9,895 bases of DNA from Oscillospiraceae bacterium. GTDB taxonomy: Bacteria; Bacillota; Clostridia; Oscillospirales; Ruminococcaceae. Positions 1-6,444 of this stretch are shown here, one piece after another. Position numbers and translations under genes: made by a program. Position 1 is the stretch's first letter. Each line of letters begins with the position of its first letter. Location: NCBI GenBank assembly GCA_017440425.1, contig JAFSHJ010000305.1, forward strand, positions 1 to 9,895. The letters run 5' to 3'. The notes under the pieces are model-generated. The model was not told the origin of the DNA. It ran no database searches and saw nothing but the letters and a program-made list of their open reading frames with translations.

Positions 1-1140
1 GATGGTTCTGCCAAAGCCGGCAAGATCAAAGCCGCCGTTTTGAATATATGCCGCCGCAACGTTTGGTGCCGCAACACCAAGATAAGAAAGTGCGGAGCAG
101 ATGAATTTCATATCCGGGATGGCGGCTTTCAGCTTTGCGGTGCCCTCCAGCATACGGGCCACACCCTCCAGCGGGTGCTCGTCGATGTCGTAGCCGCCGG
201 AGGCAAAGGGGCGGTTGACGTGCGGGTTGAAATAGGGGTTGCCCATGGTTATGTTGATGAGGCGCATTCCGCTCTCATAGAGCATTTTTATCAGTTGAAC
301 AGGCTCGGTCTCATCAAATTCGGTGCCGCCGTTCGGCGAAACACCGAAGCCGTAAGGATATTCCAAACCGTCATATACGTTGAGACGGGTGGAGACGATA
401 AAATCATCGGAGCAACTCTGCATGGCACCTGCGGCAGTTTCCCGCAGCAGACGGGTGCGGTTTTCCAAAGAGCCGCCGTATCTGCCCTCGCGGTTATATG
501 CGGAGAGCAGCTCGGAGTTGATGTAGCGGTGGCAGCATTTGATATCCACCCCGTCAAAGCCTGCCTTTTCCGCCAAAACAGCGCCGCCCACCAGCGCCTC
601 ACCAATGCGGTCGAGGTGCTCGTCGGTGACTATTCTCTCTGCAGGCAGAGGGGAATCCTTCTCATAGAGGGGGTTGTTGTAGGCAATTATGGGTTCGGGG
701 AAGCCGTGGGGCTTGGAATAGCGTCCCGAGTGGGTGGCCTGCATAATGACGATAGGCTCATAGCCGTTTGCCTTCAGCGCCGTCTCTTTGATGGCTTCAA
801 CCTGACGCTTAAAATCGTCGAGATTGTTTTGGGAGATGCACAGCTGCCTGGGATTGGCTCTGCCCTCCTCCATAACGGCGGTGGCCTCAAACCAAATGAG
901 ACCTGCCCCGCCCTCTGCAAAGCGGCGGTAGCGCCGTTTGGTCAGCTCGTCGGGAGAGCCGTGGGCGGTGCCGTCGCAACCCTCCATTGCCTGACAGACA
1001 AGGCGGTTGGGGACGGTTTTGTTTTTTATTGTAAGCCTTTCGGCAAGAATAACGGTGCTTTCGGCAAAAGGAAGTGCCGTGCCAAGCTCATTGTTTTGTG
1101 TTTTGAAGCTGTTGATATCGGAATAAACCCTGCGGATCAT
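1..1140 (-). CDS. OYE-family NADH:flavin oxidoreductase (partial, 3' end outside window)
   Basis: The first 380 residues are present with no stop and the gene runs off the left edge. The family is FMN-dependent TIM-barrel ene-reductases acting on activated C=C bonds with NAD(P)H. Visible signatures are a strand-1 region with PNR at 44-46 and AMEGCDG at 51-57, GGAGLIWFEATAV at 77-89, HSGR at 137-140, the substrate-pocket segment DGVDIKCCHRY at 196-206, YGGSLENR at 221-228, and the phosphate-binding GFGR at 375-378. A typical OYE has His-x-x-His/Asn in the pocket; here it is Lys201-x-x-His204 with Tyr206 kept. The N-terminus has about 30 residues more than a minimal OYE. The start is ATG at 1140-1138, preceded by GGGAGGAG (1154-1147) with 6 nt spacing. 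It is divergent from the AraC gene and shares its control region. Whether a C-terminal Fe-S/FAD domain follows (FadH-like, about 650 aa) cannot be seen. Substrate unknown. Reading the opposite strand gives a long ORF that is only a shadow. Confidence 0.92.
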   Translation of the reverse strand, partial: MIRRVYSDINSFKTQNNELGTALPFAESTVILAERLTIKNKTVPNRLVCQAMEGCDGTAHGSPDELTKRRYRRFAEGGAGLIWFEATAVMEEGRANPRQLCISQNNLDDFKRQVEAIKETALKANGYEPIVIMQATHSGRYSKPHGFPEPIIAYNNPLYEKDSPLPAERIVTDEHLDRIGEALVGGAVLAEKAGFDGVDIKCCHRYINSELLSAYNREGRYGGSLENRTRLLRETAAGAMQSCSDDFIVSTRLNVYDGLEYPYGFGVSPNGGTEFDETEPVQLIKMLYESGMRLINITMGNPYFNPHVNRPFASGGYDIDEHPLEGVARMLEGTAKLKAAIPDMKFICSALSYLGVAAPNVAAAYIQNGGFDLAGFGRTI

Positions 1141-1146
1141 TTCTAT

Positions 1147-1154
1147 CTCCTCCC
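1147..1154 (-). promoter_or_regulatory. Ribosome binding site of the OYE gene
   Basis: On the minus strand this reads GGGAGGAG, a strong Shine-Dalgarno match 6 nt before the ATG at 1140. It fixes the start of the reductase. Confidence 0.85.
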
Positions 1155-1163
1155 TATAATTAT

Positions 1164-1192
1164 ATTTTAATACTTTATGGGCGCGGAGACAA
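1164..1192 (-). promoter_or_regulatory. Promoter of the OYE gene
   Basis: On the minus strand TTGTCT (1192-1187) and TAAAAT (1169-1164) are separated by 17 bp, predicting a start of transcription near 1157, just upstream of the ribosome binding site. Both hexamers are imperfect, as expected for a promoter that needs an activator. The 18-bp box at 1210-1227 lies 17 bp upstream of the -35. The TATAAT nearer the gene has no -35 partner and sits too close to the ribosome binding site. Confidence 0.65.
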
Positions 1193-1209
1193 TATCAATT
1201 TGGTTTATC

Positions 1210-1227
1210 TTTATGTAAATCTTGCAA
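1210..1227 (-). promoter_or_regulatory. Probable AraC-type operator, copy 1
   Basis: On the minus strand this reads TTGCAAGATTTACATAAA. It matches 17 of 18 bases of the box at 4121-4138. In the direction of the OYE gene it ends 17 bp before the proposed -35, the same spacing as at the second copy. Its plus-strand end (TTGCAA, 1222-1227) is also the -35 of the AraC gene, so a bound protein could activate the reductase and repress araC. It is part of a perfect 14-bp palindrome, TTGCAAATTTGCAA (1222-1235). The binding protein is inferred to be the adjacent AraC regulator. Confidence 0.7.
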
Positions 1228-1249
1228 ATTTGCAAAAATGCGCTATAAT
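1222..1249 (+). promoter_or_regulatory. Promoter of the AraC-family gene
   Basis: TTGCAA (1222-1227) and a perfect TATAAT (1244-1249) are 16 bp apart. Transcription should begin near 1256, leaving a leader of about 15 nt that consists mostly of the ribosome binding site. This excludes the in-frame ATG at 1238 as a start because it would lie upstream of the mRNA. Confidence 0.7.
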
Positions 1250-1270
1250 GGTCACAGAGAGGTGAGTTAT

Positions 1271-2089
1271 ATGAGCAAACCAATTATCGAAGCATATTTT
1301 TCGAAGGATGTTTCGGCAAAGCAGCCCCACTATCACGATTGCCATCAGATCATCTATGTGACGAAGGGCGAGATAAAGGTCTGCATCAACGATGTGAGCT
1401 ACAACGTGGTCGGCGGAGAGATGGTTATCTTCAGCAGATACGAAGCACACTCCATCTCGGTGGTGTCGGAGGAATATGAGCGCTATGTTCTGCGCATAGA
1501 TCCCACGGCAGACAGCAGAGAGAACCGGATTTATTCGCTGCTCTCCAACCGCCCCAGCGGTTTCTGCAACGTTTTGGCGGTGGGTGACGGCAAACACAGC
1601 TTTGACCTGCTGTTTAAAGAGATAACGGAGGAATATGCCGATCCGCAGAAGCTGACGGAGGATATGCTGGAGCTGCTCACAAACCAGCTGCTGATAAAAA
1701 TATACCGTCAGCTTCCGGAGAGCCTTTCTCTGCTTGAAGAGAACAATTTTGAGATGGTGTCGGGCATTCAGCGGCGGTTTGAGAGCAGTTGCGCCAAACA
1801 ATACAGCCTGACAGAGATAGCCAAAGAATACAACATCAGCGTGTCCTCTCTTTCCCACCAGTTCAAGCGGATAACAGGAGTTTCGGTGATGGATTATCTG
1901 CTCTCCTGCAGGCTTGCGGCGGCAAAGAGATATCTCACCGAGACCGGTCTCAGCATCAGCGAGATAGTGGAGCGCTGCGGCTTCAGCGACAGCAGCAACT
2001 TCAGCCGCACCTTCAAACGGCTGAACGGAACAACGCCGTCCCAATTCCGCTGCAGATATGCGGGCGGAAACGGTGAGAAAAAATGTTGA
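1271..2089 (+). CDS. AraC-family transcriptional regulator with N-terminal cupin
   Basis: A 272-residue ligand-responsive DNA-binding protein. Residues about 18-80 match the AraC-type cupin: HYHDCHQIIYVTKGE begins at 20, followed by GGEMVIFSRYEAH (48-60), the usual sugar-binding pocket elements. Residues about 165-262 are the double helix-turn-helix domain: the first HTH is around 179-200 (SLTEIAKEYNISVSSLSHQFKR), the second around 228-250, ending with the typical FKRLNGTTPSQFR. Length is standard for the class. The ATG at 1271 is chosen over 1238 because GAGGTG (1259-1264) lies 6 nt before it and the promoter overlaps the upstream ATG. It is divergent from the OYE gene and followed after 52 bp by the first DUF4838 gene, with no terminator between, so some read-through into that gene is possible. 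It is the best candidate to bind the 18-bp box near its own promoter and at 4121. Ligand unknown. Confidence 0.93.
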   Translation: MSKPIIEAYFSKDVSAKQPHYHDCHQIIYVTKGEIKVCINDVSYNVVGGEMVIFSRYEAHSISVVSEEYERYVLRIDPTADSRENRIYSLLSNRPSGFCNVLAVGDGKHSFDLLFKEITEEYADPQKLTEDMLELLTNQLLIKIYRQLPESLSLLEENNFEMVSGIQRRFESSCAKQYSLTEIAKEYNISVSSLSHQFKRITGVSVMDYLLSCRLAAAKRYLTETGLSISEIVERCGFSDSSNFSRTFKRLNGTTPSQFRCRYAGGNGEKKC

Positions 2090-2114
2090 TATAACAAAAA
2101 AAGTATGATATAAT
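2086..2114 (+). promoter_or_regulatory. Promoter of the first DUF4838-like gene
   Basis: TTGATA (2086-2091), a 17-bp spacer and TATAAT (2109-2114), with an extended -10 TG at 2106-2107. The -35 overlaps the araC stop codon. This is closer to consensus than the promoter of the second paralog and has no good copy of the 18-bp box upstream, so it may be less dependent on the activator. GGGAGG (2129-2134) lies 7 nt before the start codon. Confidence 0.75.
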
Positions 2115-2141
2115 CAAGAAAAATGACCGGGAGGTTTAATT

Positions 2142-4061
2142 ATGCTTTTAAGAATAGCCAGAATCAGCTACGATCCCGTTGTAGCCTATGCATCCGAAGA
2201 GTTGAAGCGCTGTCTTGAGAAGATGGATCCATCTTTGGAGATAATCCTGCTTACATATCCCAAGTGGAGAGAAGACATAAAGAATGCGCTGTGGGTGGGC
2301 ATGGACGATGCCGTCTCCGCAGAGCTGCCGGAAGTTGCAGACAAGAAGCTGGACGATGCCATCGCCATCGATGTAAAGGGCGGCGTTGGCTACATCACCG
2401 GCACAAACCCCAGAGCGGTGCTCATTGCCGCCTTCCGCTATCTCCGTGAGCTGGGCGCAATGTGGGTCCGCCCCAAGGATGGCGAATATCTTCCCGCCTG
2501 CACCGTAACAGACAGAGTTGTTAAAATTGCGGAAGCTCCCTCCAGCCGACACAGAGGTGTCTGCATCGAGGGCGCTGTCTCCGTCGACCACGTAAGAGAT
2601 ATGATCGATTGGATGCCCAGAGTGGGTCTCAACGCCTATTTCAACCAGTTCTGGGTGCCTGCCACCTTCTATGACAGATGGTATATTCCCCACCTCAGCA
2701 AGAAAATGCAGAATGAGGAGATCACCCGTGCCGACGTTGAAGGCATCAGAGATGCCTCTATCTATGAGATAAAGCGCCGCGGTCTGCTCTATCACGCAAC
2801 GGGTCACGGCTGGACCTGCGAGCCCTTCGGCATTGAGGGCATGGACTGGGACGGCAGCAAAGAGCGCCATGTTCCCGAAGAAGCCGTGCAGTATCTGGCT
2901 CTCACAAAGGGCAAGAGACAGCTTTGGAACAACGTTCCCCTCAACACCAACCTCTGCTATTCCAACCCCAAGGTGAGAGAGATAGTCAGCAACTCCATTG
3001 CAGATTACTGCGAGGCAAACAATATGGTGGATTACCTCCACGTTTGGCTGGCTGACGACCGAAACAACCACTGCGAATGCGAAAACTGCACCAAGAAAAC
3101 TCCCTCCGATTGGTATGTTATCCTGCTCAACAAAATTGATGAGACCCTCACCGCAAGAGGCATCGGCACAAAGGTAGTATTCCTTATTTATAACGAGCTT
3201 TTGTGGGCACCCGTTGAGGGCAAGCTGAACAATCCGGATAGATTCGTGCTTATGTTTGCCCCAATCTCCCGCACCTACACCAACTCTCTTGCCGATGTTG
3301 GCGATTACGATCTTAACGATCTGCCTGCCTATGAATATAACAACATGAAGAGCCCCCGCTCCGTTGAGGAAAACATCGGCTTCCTGAGAAAGTGGCAGGA
3401 TTTCTTCAAGGGCGACAGCTTCGATTATGACTATCACTATATGTGGGATCACCACAAAGACCCCGCTCATATGTCCATGAACAAGGTTCTGTTCAACGAT
3501 ATGAAGGCTATGCGTAAGCTTGGCATAGGCGGTATGGTGAGCTGCCAGAACCAGAGAGTGTGGCTGCCCACCGGCTTCGGTATGGTGGCAATGGCTTCCG
3601 CCCTTTGGAACAACGAGGCAGATTACGACAAGGTTGCAAACAATTATTTTGCAGCCGCATTCGGTCCCGAGGGCATTCTTGCAAGAACCTATCTCGAAAA
3701 GCTCTCCGATCTGTTCACTCCTCCCTATATGCGCGGTGAGATGGGTGTTGTCTGTGCAGAGGCTGCCGAAAAGGCAGCACAGATCCCCGCTTGCGTCAAT
3801 GCGTTTGCAGAGATCATTGAGAGAAACCTGAACGGCAGTCTGCCCGAGGTACAGCGCAGAAGCTGGGAATACCTCGACTACCACAAGAACTACAGCATTC
3901 TTTTGGGCGCCGCTGTTCAGAAACGTGCGGAAGGCAAGCAGGAAGAGGCAAAACGCTGCTGGAGCATCTTTGAAAAATATATTATGGATAACGAAGAGAA
4001 GTATCCCGACGTGCTGGACGTTGCAGTGCTCCGCGGAACTCTCGGCGGTATGTTCAGATGA
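2142..4061 (+). CDS. DUF4838-like putative glycosidase, paralog 1
   Basis: A 639-residue protein with the layout of the DUF4838 group of predicted carbohydrate-active enzymes. The N-terminal domain, residues about 1-125, resembles the GH20/GH67-type accessory domain (RIARISYDPVVAYASEELKR, then RYLRELGAMWVRPKDGEYLP at 99-118). A barrel-like catalytic region follows. Conserved pieces are GHGWTCEP (221-228), NPKVRE (275-280), VWLADD (301-306), a C-x-C-x2-C cluster (Cys311, Cys313, Cys316), YHYMWD (431-436), SCQNQRVW (467-474) and RRSWEYLDYHKNY (572-584). Asp305/Asp306 are plausible catalytic or metal-site acids, and the cysteines suggest a metal or structural site; both are inference. No signal peptide or membrane segment is seen, so it is probably cytosolic. 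It is a tandem duplicate of the gene at 4223: about 445 of 639 positions identical without gaps by hand count. It has its own promoter and a strong terminator. The family assignment is from recognised motifs, and substrate and reaction are unknown. Confidence 0.85.
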   Translation: MLLRIARISYDPVVAYASEELKRCLEKMDPSLEIILLTYPKWREDIKNALWVGMDDAVSAELPEVADKKLDDAIAIDVKGGVGYITGTNPRAVLIAAFRYLRELGAMWVRPKDGEYLPACTVTDRVVKIAEAPSSRHRGVCIEGAVSVDHVRDMIDWMPRVGLNAYFNQFWVPATFYDRWYIPHLSKKMQNEEITRADVEGIRDASIYEIKRRGLLYHATGHGWTCEPFGIEGMDWDGSKERHVPEEAVQYLALTKGKRQLWNNVPLNTNLCYSNPKVREIVSNSIADYCEANNMVDYLHVWLADDRNNHCECENCTKKTPSDWYVILLNKIDETLTARGIGTKVVFLIYNELLWAPVEGKLNNPDRFVLMFAPISRTYTNSLADVGDYDLNDLPAYEYNNMKSPRSVEENIGFLRKWQDFFKGDSFDYDYHYMWDHHKDPAHMSMNKVLFNDMKAMRKLGIGGMVSCQNQRVWLPTGFGMVAMASALWNNEADYDKVANNYFAAAFGPEGILARTYLEKLSDLFTPPYMRGEMGVVCAEAAEKAAQIPACVNAFAEIIERNLNGSLPEVQRRSWEYLDYHKNYSILLGAAVQKRAEGKQEEAKRCWSIFEKYIMDNEEKYPDVLDVAVLRGTLGGMFR

Positions 4062-4078
4062 CAGCTGAATTTTAAGAT

Positions 4079-4116
4079 AAAAGTTAATGCCGATGTTTTG
4101 TCGGCATTAACTTTTT
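4079..4116 (+). terminator. Rho-independent terminator after paralog 1
   Basis: A perfect 13-bp stem, 4081-4093 (AAGTTAATGCCGA) with 4101-4113, loop TGTTTTG, extended by two A-T pairs, and a run of five T (4112-4116). It separates the two DUF4838 genes into different transcripts. With its A tract it may also work on the minus strand. Confidence 0.9.
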
Positions 4117-4120
4117 AAAC

Positions 4121-4138
4121 TTGCAGGATTTACATAAA
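4121..4138 (+). promoter_or_regulatory. Probable AraC-type operator, copy 2
   Basis: TTGCAGGATTTACATAAA, 17/18 identical to the minus strand of 1227-1210. It ends 17 bp before the -35 of the second DUF4838 gene, the same geometry as at the OYE promoter. A second, weaker half-site, TTGCGAGAATTATAT (4142-4156), matches the start of the box at 11 of 15 positions and begins exactly 21 bp after it, reaching the -35. A 21-bp direct repeat abutting the -35 is the arrangement known for the araI1-araI2 site of AraC. Confidence 0.7.
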
Positions 4139-4155
4139 AAATTGCGAGAATTATA

Positions 4156-4184
4156 TTGCACGGCAAAGCTTTAGAGGTTATACT
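4156..4184 (+). promoter_or_regulatory. Promoter of the second DUF4838-like gene
   Basis: TTGCAC (4156-4161), 17-bp spacer, TATACT (4179-4184), predicted start near 4191. The -35 is weak, in keeping with activation from the box upstream. A short inverted repeat, GTTAT (4177-4181) with ATAAC (4189-4193), overlaps the -10. GAAAGGA (4207-4213) is the ribosome binding site, 9 nt before the ATG at 4223. Confidence 0.65.
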
Positions 4185-4222
4185 TGAGATAACACAATGT
4201 TGTTTTGAAAGGATAATTAAAT

Positions 4223-6157
4223 ATGTTTTTGAGAATAGCCCGAATCAGTTACGATCCCGTTGTGGCATATGCCTCCGAAGAGCTGAAACGCTGCCTTGAA
4301 AAGATGGATCCGTCTTTGGAAATAGTGCTGCTCACCTATCCCAAATGGCGTGCAGACATAAAAAATGCGCTGTGGGTTGGCATGGACGATGCCCTCTGCG
4401 CAAACCTGCCCGAAGTTGAAAACAAAGAGCTGGACGACGCCATTGCAATCGACGTTGACGGCGGCGTTGGCTACATCACCGGCGCAAACCCCCGTGCGGT
4501 GCTCATTGCAGCTTTCCGCTATCTCCGTGAGCTGGGCGCAATGTGGGTCCGCCCCAATGACGGCGAATATCTCCCTGCCTGCACCGTAGCGGACAGAGTG
4601 GTTAAAGTTGCGGAAGCCCCCTCCTGCCGCCACAGAGGCATCTGCATTGAGGGCGCTGACTCTGTTGACCACGTTATTAATATAATTGACTGGATGCCCA
4701 GAGTGGGTCTCAATGCCTATTTTAATGAGTTTTGGGTGCCTGCGGCATTCTATATGGGCTGGTATAAAAAGCATTTTGAAAAGCACAAGATAAACGACGA
4801 GATCACCAAAGGAGACGTTGAAGGCATCCGAGACACCTCCATCTACGAGATGAAGCGCCGCGGAATGCTCTATCACGTTGCAGGTCACGGCTGGACCTGC
4901 GAACCTTTGGGCATTGACGGTATAGGCTGGGGACAGAACACCAGAACGGATATCCCCGAGGAGACCTATCAGTATCTTGCTCTCACAAAGGGCAAAAGAC
5001 AGTTTTGGAACAACATTCCCCTCAACACCAATTTGTGCTATTCCAACCCCAAGGTCAGGAAGATAATGACCGATGCCATTGCGGAATATTGCGAAAACAA
5101 TCCGATGGTGGATTATCTCCATGTGTGGATGGCTGACGACGGCAACAACCATTGCGAGTGCGAAAACTGCACCAAAAAGCGCCCTGCAGATTGGTATATG
5201 GCAATTCTCAACGAGGCCGATGCCAAGCTCACCGCAAAGGGTCTTGACACAAAGATAGTATTTCTTATGTATAACGACCTGAACTGGCCGCCCGTTGAGA
5301 GCGTGCTCAACAACCCGGACAGATTCGTGCTCATGTATGCCCCCGTGGGACGCTCCTACTCCCGCTCCTACAAAGAGGCAGGCGATTTCGATATGGATAA
5401 GATCCGCCCCTTTGTCTATAACCACATCACCAACCCCAACACCGTGGAAGAAAACCTTGCAATGCTGAGAAAATGGAAGGAATTCTTCAAAGGCGACACC
5501 TTCACCTACGATTATCATTATATGTGGGACAACCACAGAGACCCTGCACACATGGCACTGGACAAGGTGCTGTTTGAAGATATGCAGTGCATGAGAGACG
5601 TAGGTCTCGGCGGAATGGTGAGCTGTCAGAACCAGCGCGTGTGGGCACCCAGCGGATTTGGTATCACCGCAATGGCAGAAGCACTTTGGAATAAAAATGC
5701 GGATTTCGACACCGTTGCGGATAACTACTTCAAAGCGGCATTTGGCAGCGACGGAATTCTTGTGAGAAGCTATCTCGAGCAGCTTTCGCAGCTGTTCAAC
5801 CCCAAATATATGCGCTGCGAGATAGACAAGATATCCCCCGAGGTGGCAGAGAGCGCCGCAAAGATCCCTGCATTCATCAGCGAGTTCGGAAAAACCATAA
5901 GCAGAAATCTGTGCGCAGGTCTCCCCGAGGCACAGCGCAGAAGCTGGGAGTATCTCGACTACCACAAGAACTACTGCACTCTGTTGGCTGCTGCGGTGGA
6001 ATGCCGTGCAAAGGGCGATGAGGAAGGCTCTGCACGCTGCTGGGACGTTTTCGAGAAATATATCAACGAAAACGAAGAAAAATATGCCTATGCACTGGAT
6101 ACAGGCTGCGCCAAAGGAACCATCGGCGGTCTGTTCAAAGAAAATATTTGGGGATAA
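4223..6157 (+). CDS. DUF4838-like putative glycosidase, paralog 2
   Basis: A 644-residue tandem paralog of the protein at 2142, aligned end to end without insertions except a five-residue C-terminal extension. Identity by hand count is about 90% over residues 1-120, 87% over 1-180 and about 63% afterwards, lowest (48%) at 361-420. The motifs GHGWTCEP, WMADD (Asp305, Asp306), the cysteine cluster (311, 313, 316), YHYMWD, SCQNQRVW and RRSWEYLDYHKNY are all kept, so both copies should be active on related substrates. Changes cluster in the likely pocket-lining stretches 181-200, 232-247 and 361-420, which suggests different substrate preference. No signal peptide. Unlike paralog 1 it is preceded by the 18-bp AraC-type box. 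Its stop codon is followed by hairpins and a terminator at 6237-6276. The function is inferred from family resemblance only. Confidence 0.85.
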   Translation: MFLRIARISYDPVVAYASEELKRCLEKMDPSLEIVLLTYPKWRADIKNALWVGMDDALCANLPEVENKELDDAIAIDVDGGVGYITGANPRAVLIAAFRYLRELGAMWVRPNDGEYLPACTVADRVVKVAEAPSCRHRGICIEGADSVDHVINIIDWMPRVGLNAYFNEFWVPAAFYMGWYKKHFEKHKINDEITKGDVEGIRDTSIYEMKRRGMLYHVAGHGWTCEPLGIDGIGWGQNTRTDIPEETYQYLALTKGKRQFWNNIPLNTNLCYSNPKVRKIMTDAIAEYCENNPMVDYLHVWMADDGNNHCECENCTKKRPADWYMAILNEADAKLTAKGLDTKIVFLMYNDLNWPPVESVLNNPDRFVLMYAPVGRSYSRSYKEAGDFDMDKIRPFVYNHITNPNTVEENLAMLRKWKEFFKGDTFTYDYHYMWDNHRDPAHMALDKVLFEDMQCMRDVGLGGMVSCQNQRVWAPSGFGITAMAEALWNKNADFDTVADNYFKAAFGSDGILVRSYLEQLSQLFNPKYMRCEIDKISPEVAESAAKIPAFISEFGKTISRNLCAGLPEAQRRSWEYLDYHKNYCTLLAAAVECRAKGDEEGSARCWDVFEKYINENEEKYAYALDTGCAKGTIGGLFKENIWG

Positions 6158-6189
6158 GGAGTTCCGCACAAAAAACCAAAGACTCCTGA

Positions 6190-6216
6190 GGCACGGCTTT
6201 TTGAAGCAGCGTTGCC
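6190..6216 (+). other. Potential RNA hairpin after paralog 2
   Basis: GGCACG (6190-6195) can pair with CGT/GCC (6210-6212, 6214-6216) around one bulged T, with an inner GCTT/AAGC stem (6196-6199 with 6204-6207). There is no T tract, so it is not a terminator by itself. It lies between the stop codon and the real terminator and could protect the 3' end of the message. Outside it, AGGAGT (6157-6162) and ACTCCT (6182-6187) form a weak 6-bp inverted repeat. Confidence 0.3.
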
Positions 6217-6236
6217 GGTTTACCCCTTAATAACAC

Positions 6237-6276
6237 AAATTTTGCGGCGGATTTTTAAATCTGCCGCTTATTTTTA
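6237..6276 (+). terminator. Rho-independent terminator after paralog 2
   Basis: GCGGCGGAT (6244-6252) pairs with ATCTGCCGC (6259-6267) with one G-U pair and a short T/A loop, followed by TTATTTTTA. It ends the second DUF4838 transcript ahead of the deoR-like gene. Confidence 0.85.
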
Positions 6277-6318
6277 TCTTAAAAGTAAAGAAAAATTAGC
6301 AAACTTTAAAATAAATTA

Positions 6319-6347
6319 TTGCATAATTGAAAAAATAATGTTATTAT
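6319..6347 (+). promoter_or_regulatory. Probable promoter of the DeoR-family gene
   Basis: TTGCAT (6319-6324), 17-bp spacer, TATTAT (6342-6347), with TG at 6339-6340 as an extended -10. The -35 sits in an interrupted palindrome, AATTAT-TGC-ATAATT (6314-6328), which could be a self-operator. The region is very AT-rich, so chance matches are likely. The rest of the 287-bp gap holds the upstream terminator and an approximately 90-nt leader without clear structure. Confidence 0.5.
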
Positions 6348-6444
6348 ATAAAGGAATATTATATTTTTTTGAATGCTTATGGAAAGTGGGCTTTACATCT
6401 GCGGAAATAACCCGAAGATGAAGAAAGCTGAAAGGAAGATTGGA

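Noticed and set aside
40..1170. Plus-strand 376-codon open frame
   Set aside because: It is antisense to the OYE gene, whose motifs (HSGR, YGGSLENR, GFGR) are on the minus strand, and it lacks recognisable domains or a ribosome binding site.
1238..1270. ATG at 1238 as the start of the AraC gene
   Set aside because: It lies upstream of the predicted transcription start and has no ribosome binding site, while 1271 has GAGGTG at the right distance.
2050..2085. Third copy of the AraC-type box upstream of paralog 1
   Set aside because: Only about 6 of 15 positions match, the phase to the -35 is off by one and the DNA is coding for the AraC C-terminus.
2438..2632. Short minus-strand frame with a near-identical counterpart at 4519-4713
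   Set aside because: The similarity comes entirely from the paralogous DUF4838 coding sequence on the other strand; no ribosome binding site.
2142..6157. The tandem pair as a transposon or integron-like repeat
   Set aside because: There are no terminal inverted repeats, transposase or target duplications, and the intergenic regions of the two copies are unrelated. A simple gene duplication explains it.
4217..6169. Minus-strand 650-codon open frame opposite paralog 2, and a similar 578-codon one at 2148-3884 opposite paralog 1
   Set aside because: Codon bias in the sense genes (few TTA, CTA and TCA) removes antisense stops. The two antisense frames resemble each other only because the sense genes are duplicates.
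6373..6444. ATG at 6373 as the start of the DeoR-family gene
   Set aside because: It would add 24 residues not seen in the family; 6445 has AAAGGA 8 nt upstream and gives the normal N-terminus.
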